A stretch of 64,000 nt of DNA, from positions 248,001 through 312,000 of the forward strand of contig NZ_RZJR01000001.1 in assembly GCF_003990975.1 (NCBI RefSeq), in the 5' to 3' direction. Both the position numbers and the translations under genes were made by a program. Below the pieces are notes generated by a model. That model did not search any database and was not told the DNA's origin. It worked only from the letters and a program-made list of their open reading frames with translations. The DNA comes from Cohnella sp. AR92 (GTDB lineage Bacteria; Bacillota; Bacilli; Paenibacillales; Paenibacillaceae). How positions within the stretch are numbered: position 1 is the stretch's first letter; every line of letters starts with the position of its first letter. Shown here one piece after another: positions 36,250 through 44,288 of the stretch.

Positions 36250-36286
36250 AGCCCTTTCAGTTTCCCGTGGGGAAGTCGAAAGGGCT
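36250..36286 (-). terminator. Second hairpin, likely terminator of the solenoid-protein gene
   Basis: Stem AGCCCTTTC/GAAAGGGCT with inner TTCCC/GGGAA pairing; read on minus it runs into CTTTTGATT. It lies about 100 bp after the stop of the gene at 36391. Confidence 0.65.
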
Positions 36287-36390
36287 AATTGTTTTAGTAT
36301 ACCAGGTCCGTCTTGTAGGCGTGAGACCCCCGACTAAGAAACGAAGGGAGATTACTATATTTCTTCTATTTTAAATAGCAAGAGCAGTCC

Positions 36391-36996
36391 TCAAGCCAGC
36401 TGAATGGCCAGAGCGGGAATTGCCCCGCTGGCGTCGACGAACAGAATGTAATTCATTCCGTTCGTGCCTTTAAGAACGAGTCCGGGTTGGTTCGCGATTC
36501 CGGGGTTGTAGTAGCGCACCTGCTGGGAAGCGGGAATGCCGGCGGGAAGAGAAGGCAAGTTGGCGACCAGCAGCTGGGCCGCGGCTTGAACGCTGCCTAA
36601 CGATCTTACGCTCTGGTTAATTTGCAAACTTCCGACGACCATCTGATTGCCGTTCACCTGAAAATTCTGATCGATCGTCTGATTGCCGTTTACCTGAAGA
36701 TTGCCGAAGATGGTCTCGCTTCCGTTCAGCTGCAGGTTGCCGAAGATAGTCTCGTTGTTGTTGACCTGCAAGTTCCCGTCGATCGTCTCGCTGCCATTCA
36801 CCTGGAGATCGCCGAATATCGTCTGGTTTCCGTTCAGTTGAATATCGGTAGCGATGGTCACGCTCCCGTTCAGCTTCATATCTCCGTCCAGCGTCATATT
36901 GCCGTCTATTTCGACCTGATCAAATGTCGGCAGAACAATCACCCTCCCCTTCCGTTTGCTCCCTATCAGTATATGTGGACGAAGCTTGCCGGACAT
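36391..36996 (-). CDS. Beta-solenoid repeat protein with 12-residue repeats
   Basis: About 201 residues. From ~residue 30 there are at least seven repeats of 12 residues of the type L-Q-V-N-G-(S/N)-x-T-I-(F/D)-G-(N/D), predicting a narrow right-handed beta-helix. A C-terminal ~60 residues (SVQAAAQLLVANLPSLPAGI onward) looks like a globular cap ending in ALAIQLA. Similar repeats occur in surface-exposed and spore-surface or tail-fibre-like proteins. The start is uncertain: ATG 36996 has AAGGG just upstream; ATG 37011 and GTG ~36942 are alternatives. It faces the CgeB-like gene divergently, so a surface/spore role is possible. I do not recognise a named family. Confidence 0.7.
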   Translation of the reverse strand: MSGKLRPHILIGSKRKGRVIVLPTFDQVEIDGNMTLDGDMKLNGSVTIATDIQLNGNQTIFGDLQVNGSETIDGNLQVNNNETIFGNLQLNGSETIFGNLQVNGNQTIDQNFQVNGNQMVVGSLQINQSVRSLGSVQAAAQLLVANLPSLPAGIPASQQVRYYNPGIANQPGLVLKGTNGMNYILFVDASGAIPALAIQLA

Positions 36997-37155
36997 GGTA
37001 CCCTTGCACATTTTCTATAAGCACAGGCGTCCCTGATAGACACGAATCTATCGGCGACATTGGTCGAATACCTACAAACAAAGGGGATTCGGACGCATAT
37101 AGTAGTTTAGTCCAAAGAAATGCGCGAGCGCCGAGGAGAAGAGGGATGGCGACGA

Positions 37156-38253
37156 ATGAAGAAGGCATCCAAGCTAAAGCCGACGGCAACCCAAGCCTCG
37201 AACCGTTGGCTCGTCAATCAGATGAAGCGGGCCCTTGCCGATAAGCTGGATCCGGTCATCGGAGCCGTAGCGGATTATCACCGGAGCGTGTATCGCAGCC
37301 TTCAAGAGAGCCTGCGCCTTCTGCAAGACTTCCGGGAGCAGAACGAACGCGGCCGGAGGGTGCCGAAGAAGCTCAAGGTGCTATTGATCGAGGGAGCTTT
37401 CGGGGAGAACGAGTCGATCTCCGTGAACTTGCTGGAGGACGCGCTTCGACATCTCGTTCGAGAGGTAGTCACCGTGAAAGCAAGCGGAGAATGGGCGAAG
37501 GATATGGAAGATCAGAGTTATGATCTTGCGATCGTGCTCGGCGGGGAAGAACTGCCGTCCGAGGAGAACATGGCGGCGCTTCAGGCCACTTCCGCTCTCA
37601 AAGCCGTCTGGCTGTCGGACCAGGATGGAGTGACCGATGTCGAGCGTCGGCTGGCGCAAGCGGCGGATCATGTATTCACTCAGAACAGAGAGAACCTCAT
37701 CGTCTATCAATCTCTTGGCTGCGAAAGCTGCCGATGCTTGCCGTTCGCTGCGGATACGGAGCTTTATTACCCGCGGCAGACGGAGAGGGGGTTCGGTTCC
37801 GATGTGCTTCTCGTCGGCAGCCTTTACCGGAATCCCCTGCTGGGGGAGCTGGCGCGATCCCCCGTGCTGGCGAATTTGCAGATTCGGACGCTCGGTGAGG
37901 GCTGGGAGACGCTCGGCGACTGGGTCGTTTCCGCAACGGAGGCGGAAGCGGCCGAATATTTTAACGGCGCCAAACTGGTCGTGAACGGCAGTTTCTCCCT
38001 GCATCGGGCTCATGAGATCTCGGCGTGCGGAGCGTTTCAGCTTTATCAAGAGCGGGGAATATCGGCTTCGCTCGATTCGGATACCCACTGGCTCCTCTAT
38101 CGATCCCTTCCGGAGGCGGAGGAGCTGATCAAGCGCTTCCTGCTTGAGCCGGACGAGAGAAGATGGATGGCTTCGCGCGCGTTGATGGACAACAAATACC
38201 ATCATTCTTTTCTGCAGCAGGGTTCGGAGCTTCTGAGAACGGTCTTCGCTTAA
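37156..38253 (+). CDS. CgeB-like glycosyltransferase-fold protein
   Basis: A 365-residue protein. After a basic, helical N-terminus (~1-75) there is a Rossmann-type domain (KKLKVLLIEGAFGENES) and a second one with DVLLVGSLYRNPLLGELA and FNGAKLVVNGSFSLHRAHEISACGA, the pattern of the CgeB/'glycosyltransferase 1-2' family. CgeB of Bacillus subtilis affects the outermost spore layer. I chose ATG 37156 with GAGGGATGG upstream over ATG 37120. A WbsX-type gene follows 30 bp later, so they are likely one transcript for making or decorating a surface glycan. Confidence 0.8.
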   Translation: MKKASKLKPTATQASNRWLVNQMKRALADKLDPVIGAVADYHRSVYRSLQESLRLLQDFREQNERGRRVPKKLKVLLIEGAFGENESISVNLLEDALRHLVREVVTVKASGEWAKDMEDQSYDLAIVLGGEELPSEENMAALQATSALKAVWLSDQDGVTDVERRLAQAADHVFTQNRENLIVYQSLGCESCRCLPFAADTELYYPRQTERGFGSDVLLVGSLYRNPLLGELARSPVLANLQIRTLGEGWETLGDWVVSATEAEAAEYFNGAKLVVNGSFSLHRAHEISACGAFQLYQERGISASLDSDTHWLLYRSLPEAEELIKRFLLEPDERRWMASRALMDNKYHHSFLQQGSELLRTVFA

Positions 38254-38283
38254 GGGGGACGCCGCGATGGGGAGGAGCAAGAG

Positions 38284-39366
38284 TTGAAAATAATCGCGTT
38301 CCTGCTTCCCCAATTCCATCGGATCGAAGAGAATGACCGATGGTGGGGAGAAGGATTCACGGAATGGACGAATGTGAGGCGCGCCAGGTCCCTGTACCCT
38401 GCGCATAAGCAGCCGCGCGTTCCTGCCGAGGAGAACTACTACGACCTGACTGACCCGGCGGCTCGGGCAAGGCAGGCGGAATTGGCGCGAGAATACGGAA
38501 TATACGGGTTCTGTTATTACCATTACTGGTTCGCGGGGAAGCAGCTTCTGGAGAAGCCTTTGGGCGAGGTTCTGAGGAGCGGGGAACCGGAATTCCCGTT
38601 CTGTCTCTCTTGGGCGAACGAACCGTGGACGAGACGATGGGACGGAATGGATTCGGAGATTCTGATGCCGCAGAGCTACGGCGAAGAGGACGATTGGACG
38701 CGGCACTTCGAATGCCTGCTGGAGGCGTTCCGGGATCCGCGCTATATCCGCGTGGACGGCAAGCCGCTGCTGTCGATCTACCGGCCGGCCCACATTCCCC
38801 GTTGCGAGGAGATGCTGCTGCATTGGCGGAAGCTCGCGGTGCAGAACGGACTCGGCGGCTTGCACCTTGTCCGGACGTTGGGAGGCTTCCGATCGGGAAC
38901 CTCCGCCGGCTTCGATGCCAGCGTGGAATTCGAGCCGCATTATACGTTCGCTCACGGAATGCTGCAACCCCATTGGGATCGCGTGCGGGTTGACGGCCGA
39001 CCGCACTTGACGGTCGATTACGATCGCGTATGGTCGTCCATTCTGCATCGATCGCCGCATCGGCAAGGAGAGAGGATCTACCCGGGAGCCTTCGTGAACT
39101 GGGACAATACTCCCCGCAAGGGGGCGGAAGGCCAGAGCACGATCGGCATGACGCCGGCGAAGTTCGAGCGGTACTTGACCCGGCAGCTGGAGAAGGCGAG
39201 GAGAGAATACGGAAGCGAGTTCGTGTTCCTCAACGCTTGGAACGAATGGGCGGAGGGGGCTTATCTGGAACCGGATCAAGAGCATGGATACCGCTGTCTG
39301 GAAGCCGTTCGGCAAGCGTTATTGAAGCAGAGCAAAGCCAGTCCCGCCGCCGATTACGGCGACTGA
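38284..39366 (+). CDS. WbsX-type (GH99-like) glycan enzyme
   Basis: A 360-residue TIM-barrel protein with the WbsX signature: AFLLPQFHRIEENDRWWGEG near the start, YGFCYYHYWF, FCLSWANEPWTRRWDG and the closing VFLNAWNEWAEGAYLEPD. The family sits in polysaccharide and O-antigen clusters and is related to GH99 endo-glycosidases; its precise reaction is generally not known. TTG 38284 follows GGAGGAG at 6-bp spacing. The terminator overlaps the last codons. Confidence 0.85.
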   Translation: MKIIAFLLPQFHRIEENDRWWGEGFTEWTNVRRARSLYPAHKQPRVPAEENYYDLTDPAARARQAELAREYGIYGFCYYHYWFAGKQLLEKPLGEVLRSGEPEFPFCLSWANEPWTRRWDGMDSEILMPQSYGEEDDWTRHFECLLEAFRDPRYIRVDGKPLLSIYRPAHIPRCEEMLLHWRKLAVQNGLGGLHLVRTLGGFRSGTSAGFDASVEFEPHYTFAHGMLQPHWDRVRVDGRPHLTVDYDRVWSSILHRSPHRQGERIYPGAFVNWDNTPRKGAEGQSTIGMTPAKFERYLTRQLEKARREYGSEFVFLNAWNEWAEGAYLEPDQEHGYRCLEAVRQALLKQSKASPAADYGD

Positions 39367-39378
39367 GGACCGGCTTTT
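39335..39378 (+). terminator. Terminator overlapping the WbsX-type gene end
   Basis: AAGCC...GTCC and GCCG pair with CGGC, GGAC and GGCTT across the stop codon, followed by seven T. Confidence 0.75.
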
Positions 39379-39410
39379 TTTGCTCTTTTCTTTTGAGTCG
39401 TGTCGGTCAG

Positions 39411-39842
39411 TTAGAAAACCTTATCCTTCAGAAGATGAACAGCGCGAATAACCTCTTCGTAATCCTTGTCGGTCAAGCCCTGCACTCTTTGGAGGAACTT
39501 GCCGTAGACGACCTGGAAAACCTCGTCCATCTGTGCTTGTCCCTTCGGGGAGAGACGGATATATTGCTTGCGCTTGTCCTCGGGATCCGCGAACTTCTCG
39601 CAGAGTCCCTTCTCGCTCAGCTTCCTCAGCTCGCGGCTCGTATTCGGCAAGGACATATGCTGGCAATCGCTCATTTCGCTTATCGTCACGGGCCCACTCC
39701 GATGAGCGGCCAAATATTCCAGCATGCTGTATTGGACAGGGGTGATCCCTTCGATGCGGATGTCTTTCGTGAATTCATGCTTCGCTTCGATAACCGCCGC
39801 GATGAAGGTTACAAGATTGCCGAATAGCGCTTTCTGGTCCAT
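39411..39842 (-). CDS. MarR-family regulator
   Basis: A 143-residue winged-helix regulator: helix-turn-helix around GPVTISEMSDCQHMSLPNTS, wing with KGLCEKFADPEDKRKQYIRL, dimerisation helices at both ends. It diverges from a flavodoxin-fold reductase gene; the intergenic DNA carries several GTTATCA-type half-sites, so it most likely represses that gene and itself. The single Cys residues could sense quinones or oxidants, but this is speculation. Confidence 0.9.
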   Translation of the reverse strand: MDQKALFGNLVTFIAAVIEAKHEFTKDIRIEGITPVQYSMLEYLAAHRSGPVTISEMSDCQHMSLPNTSRELRKLSEKGLCEKFADPEDKRKQYIRLSPKGQAQMDEVFQVVYGKFLQRVQGLTDKDYEEVIRAVHLLKDKVF

Positions 39843-39928
39843 GTCGTCACCTCTAGAGCAAAGATAACAAATCGCTTATCATAAAACAATTATCAATTGA
39901 CAACTAAATTGGGGAGTGATACCTTATG

Positions 39929-39944
39929 GTTATCAAATGATAAC
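39929..39944. promoter_or_regulatory. MarR operator candidate
   Basis: GTTATCAAATGATAAC has perfect 7-bp arms. Related copies lie at about 39890-39904 and 39863-39880. A TTGACA at 39897 gives a possible -35 for the plus-strand gene, with the operator near its start site. Confidence 0.65.
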
Positions 39945-39958
39945 TAAAGAGGTGTCCA

Positions 39959-40546
39959 ATGAGAACTCTTGCGATCTACGCGCATCCGAATCACGACAGC
40001 TTGAGCTATGCTTTTCTTCAGCAGGTCTTGCAGGGAATCCGGGACCATGCCGCCAAGCCGGAAATTCAAGTGCTCGACCTGTACGAGGAACGTTTCGATC
40101 CGATTCTGGTGTTCAACAAGGAGAAGCGGCGCCGGGATATGCATGCCGACCCCGATCTGGAGCGCTACCGGGAGCAGCTGCTCTGGGCGGACCGGATCGT
40201 GATGGTCTACCCGATCTGGTGGGGCAGGCCGCCCGCTATTCTGCTCGGCTATATCGACCGGATGTTCGCCTCCGGCTTCGCTTACCGGGACAACGGGAAG
40301 CTGCTTCCGGAGGGCTTGCTGAAGGGCAAATCGGCGGTCTGCGTCTCCACGATGAAAGGGCCGGCGAAGTACCCGCTGCTCTGGCTTCACGACGCGCACA
40401 AGGTGCTGATGAAGAAGGCTTTGTTCAACTACGTGGGCATTAAGAAGGTGAGATTCTTCGAATTCGGCAGCATGGAGAGTGCCAAGGGGAGACAAGCGGA
40501 GAAGCTGAAGAAGGTCTATCGTTACTTCCTTCGTTCGGGATCCTGA
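39959..40546 (+). CDS. NAD(P)H-dependent oxidoreductase, flavodoxin-like fold (KefF/MdaB type)
   Basis: A 195-residue flavoprotein. N-terminal RTLAIYAHPNHDSLSYAFLQ and the central WADRIVMVYPIWWGRPPAIL with the following YIDRMFASGFAY are the FMN- and quinone-binding hallmarks. Such enzymes make two-electron reductions of quinones and nitro compounds, protecting against redox cycling. Start ATG 39959 with AAGAGGTG upstream. The divergent MarR gene is the likely regulator. Confidence 0.9.
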   Translation: MRTLAIYAHPNHDSLSYAFLQQVLQGIRDHAAKPEIQVLDLYEERFDPILVFNKEKRRRDMHADPDLERYREQLLWADRIVMVYPIWWGRPPAILLGYIDRMFASGFAYRDNGKLLPEGLLKGKSAVCVSTMKGPAKYPLLWLHDAHKVLMKKALFNYVGIKKVRFFEFGSMESAKGRQAEKLKKVYRYFLRSGS

Positions 40547-40658
40547 CCGTATAAGTCTTTGGTGGGAAGAAAGGAGGAAACTTTATGCTATAATTGGAAT
40601 AAGAGTGCAGCGAAAGAGAGGCGGAATAGACGGCGAACCTATCTGCCGTCGGTTCCTG

Positions 40659-41576
40659 ATGGGATATATGGAGAGCTTAGAGACGGATATCCACCCGACG
40701 AAAAAATGCCCCCAGTGCGGAACGGAGAAGCCGATCGCCGAATTTCGGGCCAGAAGCGGCAAGCGCGGGGGACGCCGGAATCGCCGCGGCACCTGCCGCA
40801 GCTGCCGGACCCTAGCCGTTCGGGTAACGGAGAATAGCCTTCCGGAGCCTGCGGCGGCGCTGCTTGCTCCTGCAAGGGAGGTCCTTGCAGAAGCGGAGAC
40901 GCCGGCGGATCAAACTCAACCGAAGGCTTCGAGAAAAAGAAAGAGGAGAAGAAGCAAGAAGACGGCATCTTCTTCTCCAGCGGCGGCTATCTCCGCCGCG
41001 GCGCCGGCAGCTTCGGCTTCACCGGCCGCACCGACAGCAAGGCCGGCTTCCGGGAAGCGCGCTGCCGTTCGCGCGGAAGCCGGCTCCGCGACACTGGGAG
41101 TGAAGGATCTTCGGCCGACGCGGCAGGGGTTTATTCGGATGCGCGGCAAGACGGACAACGGACGCCGATGGTACCAGGAGGTCGACCTGGAGCTTGCGGA
41201 GACGCTCGTTCGCGAGCATGCCGCCGTCGTCGTCAATCGGTACACGATACGGCGCATCTACACGAACAAGGAATTCCGCAAGCTTATCCTGACCCGCGAC
41301 AATTACACCTGCTGCTTCTGCGGCGAGTACGGCGACACGATCGACCACTTGCTTCCGAGAGCCAAGGGAGGCCATACGACTCCCGATAATTGCGTCTGCG
41401 CATGCATGGCATGCAACCAATCCAAGGCCGACCGCGACGTGGATGAGTTCATCGCGCGGGGCTTCCCTCCGGAACCCGTCCGGCAGCCGGCGGAGCCGAC
41501 TCCGACGATGGGCAGTGCAGCTCCCCGTGATCCAACCGCGAATTCTCGACTTGGATCGTCGCATGGCGGAGATTGA
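40659..41576 (+). CDS. HNH endonuclease with N-terminal zinc finger and Ala/Lys-rich linker
   Basis: A 305-residue protein from ATG 40659. An N-terminal CxxC...CxxC finger (KKCPQCGTEKPIAEF ... CRSC, ~12-48) is followed by a basic (KRKRRRSKK) and Ala/Ser/Pro-rich low-complexity linker (~60-150), a ~60-residue domain with RMRGKTDNGRRWYQEVDLEL, and an HNH nuclease domain (LTRDNYTCCFCGEYGDTIDH, then PDNCVCACMACNQSKADRD). Catalytic DH is in TIDHLLPRAKGG. The start is uncertain; a GTG at 40605 is an alternative, but a TATAAT at 40589 would make it almost leaderless. Its 3' end overlaps the converging CDF gene by 128 bp. Role unknown; no mobile element around it. Confidence 0.8.
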   Translation: MGYMESLETDIHPTKKCPQCGTEKPIAEFRARSGKRGGRRNRRGTCRSCRTLAVRVTENSLPEPAAALLAPAREVLAEAETPADQTQPKASRKRKRRRSKKTASSSPAAAISAAAPAASASPAAPTARPASGKRAAVRAEAGSATLGVKDLRPTRQGFIRMRGKTDNGRRWYQEVDLELAETLVREHAAVVVNRYTIRRIYTNKEFRKLILTRDNYTCCFCGEYGDTIDHLLPRAKGGHTTPDNCVCACMACNQSKADRDVDEFIARGFPPEPVRQPAEPTPTMGSAAPRDPTANSRLGSSHGGD

Positions 41577-42681
41577 AACGGTCCCTCAGCAGCGTCACGG
41601 CCTGCTGAAGAATCTCCTGATGGCTGCGATCGTCTTCGATCAAGAGATGGCAGCTGACCGAGTTCAGCTCGGATGTTATCGTCCAGATATGGAGATCATG
41701 GACATCCCGGATTCCATCGATACGGCTTAGCGCTTCGCGCACGGCGCCGGCGTCGATCGAATCCGGGGTTCCTTCCAATAGGATATGGAAGGTGCTCTTG
41801 AGAACCCCCCACGCTCCCCGGAGAATAAGAAGCGCAACCAGGATGCTGATAGCCGGATCGGCCCAGTACCAGGAGAACAAGCTCATGAGCAGCCCCGCGC
41901 CGATCGCCCCGACGGAACCCAATGCATCCCCCAGCACATGGAGATAGGCGCTCTTCACGTTGAGGTTGCCCTTCACATCGCTTTGGCGAATGAGGAACCA
42001 GGCGCTTGCCAGGTTAGCGAGCAAGCCGACAGACGCAATCGCCATCATGGCGCCGCTGGCGATCTCGGGCGGGTTCGCGAAACGTTGGATCGCCTCCCAT
42101 ACGATAATTCCGGCAACGACGAACAACGCGGCTCCGTTGATGAGAGCGGCCATGATCTCGAAGCGGCGGAAGCCGAAGCTTAGCTTCGGAGTGGACGGGC
42201 GGCGAGCCAGCCCGAGCGCGATGAGGCTAAGCAGCAGCGAAGCGGTATCGCTGAGCATGTGGCCGGAGTCCGACAGCAGCGCAAGGCTGTTGGTGACAAG
42301 TCCGCCGACGAATTCGAGCACCATGATTCCGGCCGTAATGAGGAGAGCGATGAGTAAGCCCTTCTTATTATTCGGCGCGTGCGAATGATGGCCGTGCCCA
42401 TGTCCATGTCCATGTCCATGCCCATGTCCATGCCCATGATGATGGTCGTGATGGTCGTGATGGTCGTGGCTTTGATTAGCGTGGCTATGAGGGTGATCGT
42501 GATGATGGTCATGCTTATGATCGAGATCATGGTTAGGACCATGGCCGGAATCAGAGCCGGAGTCATGGCTAGAATCATGGCTAGAATCATGGCTGTCTTG
42601 ACCCTGGCTGCAGCGAGCCTGCTCCTCCGAATGGCTGTGGCGTTCCTGATCGTCCGCGGTATTCTTTGAAGTGTCTCTCAT
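41449..42681 (-). CDS. CDF-family zinc/cobalt/cadmium exporter with long His-rich N-terminus
   Basis: A 410-residue CzcD-type exporter. Residues ~15-105 are rich in His, Asp and Gly (encoded partly by 6-bp CATGTC/CATGCC-type DNA repeats) and should buffer or sense metal. Six helices (~109-300) carry the transport-site pairs SDSGHMLSD (helix 2) and HVLGDALGS (helix 5); a ferredoxin-like C-terminal domain (~310-380) follows. The last ~30 residues after HATIQVENSR extend beyond the usual end and overlap the HNH gene. GGGGAGGAAG precedes ATG 42681. A CzrA/SmtB-like operator lies 21 bp upstream. Confidence 0.93.
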   Translation of the reverse strand: MRDTSKNTADDQERHSHSEEQARCSQGQDSHDSSHDSSHDSGSDSGHGPNHDLDHKHDHHHDHPHSHANQSHDHHDHHDHHHGHGHGHGHGHGHGHGHHSHAPNNKKGLLIALLITAGIMVLEFVGGLVTNSLALLSDSGHMLSDTASLLLSLIALGLARRPSTPKLSFGFRRFEIMAALINGAALFVVAGIIVWEAIQRFANPPEIASGAMMAIASVGLLANLASAWFLIRQSDVKGNLNVKSAYLHVLGDALGSVGAIGAGLLMSLFSWYWADPAISILVALLILRGAWGVLKSTFHILLEGTPDSIDAGAVREALSRIDGIRDVHDLHIWTITSELNSVSCHLLIEDDRSHQEILQQAVTLLRDRFNLRHATIQVENSRLDHGELHCPSSESAPPAAGRVPEGSPAR

Positions 42682-42701
42682 GAGGCTTCCTCCCCACTAA
42701 C

Positions 42702-42721
42702 ATATGAACATATGCTCATAT
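42702..42721. promoter_or_regulatory. ArsR/SmtB-type metal operator candidate upstream of the CDF gene
   Basis: ATATGAACAT-ATGCTCATAT is a 20-bp imperfect palindrome (one mismatched pair) of the CzrA/NmtR class, in a longer alternating AT stretch. It sits between the CDF promoter region and start. The matching metal sensor is not next to it. Confidence 0.65.
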
Positions 42722-42940
42722 ATGTATATTACTCTCGCCGGCCTTGCCTAGCAAGCTTATTTTGTCAGGAAGAGCGGAATCGTTGCCCTTATTGCCCCCA
42801 TGGCAATCGCCGAAGCTGCAGAGCCGCGCCGCCTTAGCCAGTATAACCACCCCGCCGCCATCGCACGCGATCCAATAGCGGAGCCGGATCTTCTATCGTA
42901 TTCCTTCGGCAAGCCGGCGTTCAGCCAGCAAAAAAAACAA

Positions 42941-42978
42941 AAAAATCCCCATGCTCTGCGCCAGGGCAGAACATGGGG
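42941..42978 (-). terminator. Terminator of the paired-permease operon
   Basis: CCCCATG/CATGGGG and TCTGC/GCAGA stems; on the minus strand followed by ATTTTTTTGTTTTTTT. It ends the operon 45452 to 43087. Confidence 0.9.
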
Positions 42979-43086
42979 CAAGTCGGCGGTCCATCGTGCA
43001 ATCCGGAATCGGATGAACGAAAGAACGAATGGATCATAACCCAAAGCTAATCGCCCGAATCGGGAGAGCGGCGCGGGGGCTGAACA

Positions 43087-44271
43087 TTAATGAACGGGCT
43101 GCGCGGCAGGTGCCGCCGTGCCTTGTGCGGCCGTCACCTCCTTGTCCTTCTGCTTGAACTTCCAGTGGTGAAGGCCAAGAACGATCGCTCCGCAGACAAC
43201 GGCGTACAAGACGAGCTTGAGCAGCAGTTCTCCCGTGCCTCCCCCGCCGAACAGGAAGTTGAAGTCCAGGTGCACCGGATAGTACATCACGGTCAGCGGG
43301 CTTATGAACTTGAAGAACGAGTACATCATCTGCGGAGCCATAACGGCGCCGTTGGCGATCGTCATGGCGAGCATGATCGGGATGTTGATCATCGATCCCA
43401 TCTGTCCGAACAGCAGGAAGAGGATCGAGAGGAATTCGATGGATGCGAATGCCTCCAGGGAATGCGACAACCAAGTGCCGAAGAAGGCGGCGGCGGTATG
43501 CTTCTGAATCAAGAAATAGATAGCCAAGCCCGGCAGAGGAGCAAGAATGGAGACGACGAGATTTGCTCCCTGAAGGGCAAAGAACGATTGCCGCTTGCCC
43601 ATCTTGCGTTTAAGCGCATGGAATCCGTTCAAGGAGATCATCGTGAACATCATCGCGCCGACGTACATCGACATGGGCAGGAACATCGGAGCCATCTGAT
43701 TGTGCATGCCGGCCGGAACCTGGTTGGTCAGAACCATGTTGGCCGCGATCTTGGACGGAACTCCCGCCGCCAGCGCCGCGGCTTCTTCCTCGCCGACGTT
43801 AAGCTGCCGAAGCGTGCCTTGGACGGTCTGCACCGCCAGTTGTTGGTTGAAGGCCGTCGTGACTTGATTGATCACGGACTGCATCGTAGACGATACGGTG
43901 GATGGATTCGATTGGTTGATGAAGAAGTTCAATTTGACCTGCTCGCCCGGATCGGCGATCTTCTCCGAGAAGTCCTCCGGAATCTGAACGATCATGTGGA
44001 TCTTGCGGTCATCCAGGTCTTCCTTCGCCTGCTCGAGGGTCGTATGGACATCTAGCTTGAACGGCAGCTGCCTGCTCAGGCCGTCCGCGATTCCGGCGCC
44101 CGCTTCTCCCTTATCGTCGTTCAGGAGGGCGACGGTCATGCTTGGGAGATTCTTGGGGATAGCCGTATACCCCGGAAGGAACACCAGAAGCATCAATGAT
44201 TCGAAGAAGAGGAACATCACGAATCCGCTGATGAACGCTTTATTTCTAAGAAGAGTAAGCACATTCTTCAT
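43087..44271 (-). CDS. SNG1/YhgE-like membrane protein (ABC-2/DUF3533 type), second of a pair
   Basis: A 394-residue protein. One N-terminal helix (~14-34), a long extracytoplasmic domain (~38-205) with LNDDKGEAGAGIADGL and FINQSNPSTVSSTMQSVINQ, then five or six helices (~208-370) and an Ala/Pro/Gln-rich tail. This matches the permease-like YhgE/Pip and SNG1 group, implicated in drug resistance, lysis or secretion. It is a clear paralogue of the gene at 44289 and follows it after 17 bp; the two probably form a heterodimer. No ATPase gene adjoins. GAGGTG precedes ATG 44271. Confidence 0.8.
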   Translation of the reverse strand: MKNVLTLLRNKAFISGFVMFLFFESLMLLVFLPGYTAIPKNLPSMTVALLNDDKGEAGAGIADGLSRQLPFKLDVHTTLEQAKEDLDDRKIHMIVQIPEDFSEKIADPGEQVKLNFFINQSNPSTVSSTMQSVINQVTTAFNQQLAVQTVQGTLRQLNVGEEEAAALAAGVPSKIAANMVLTNQVPAGMHNQMAPMFLPMSMYVGAMMFTMISLNGFHALKRKMGKRQSFFALQGANLVVSILAPLPGLAIYFLIQKHTAAAFFGTWLSHSLEAFASIEFLSILFLLFGQMGSMINIPIMLAMTIANGAVMAPQMMYSFFKFISPLTVMYYPVHLDFNFLFGGGGTGELLLKLVLYAVVCGAIVLGLHHWKFKQKDKEVTAAQGTAAPAAQPVH

Positions 44272-44288
44272 GTCGGCACCTCGTTTCG

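Larger units (their letters stand above)
42682..43086. other. Intergenic region between CDF exporter and permease operon
   Basis: About 400 bases. It holds the CDF operator and promoter at the left and a strong minus-strand terminator at 42941-42978. A minus-strand frame of 95 codons (42757-43044) runs through that terminator and looks spurious. Nothing else recognised. Confidence 0.6.

Noticed and set aside
37381-39315. Minus-strand open frame of 644 codons across the CgeB-like and WbsX-like genes
   Set aside because: It crosses two real genes with good motifs and their intergenic gap. The translation is low-quality and Arg-rich.
42757-43044. Minus-strand frame of 95 codons between CDF and permease genes
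   Set aside because: It runs straight through a strong terminator with a poly-T tract and has no family resemblance.
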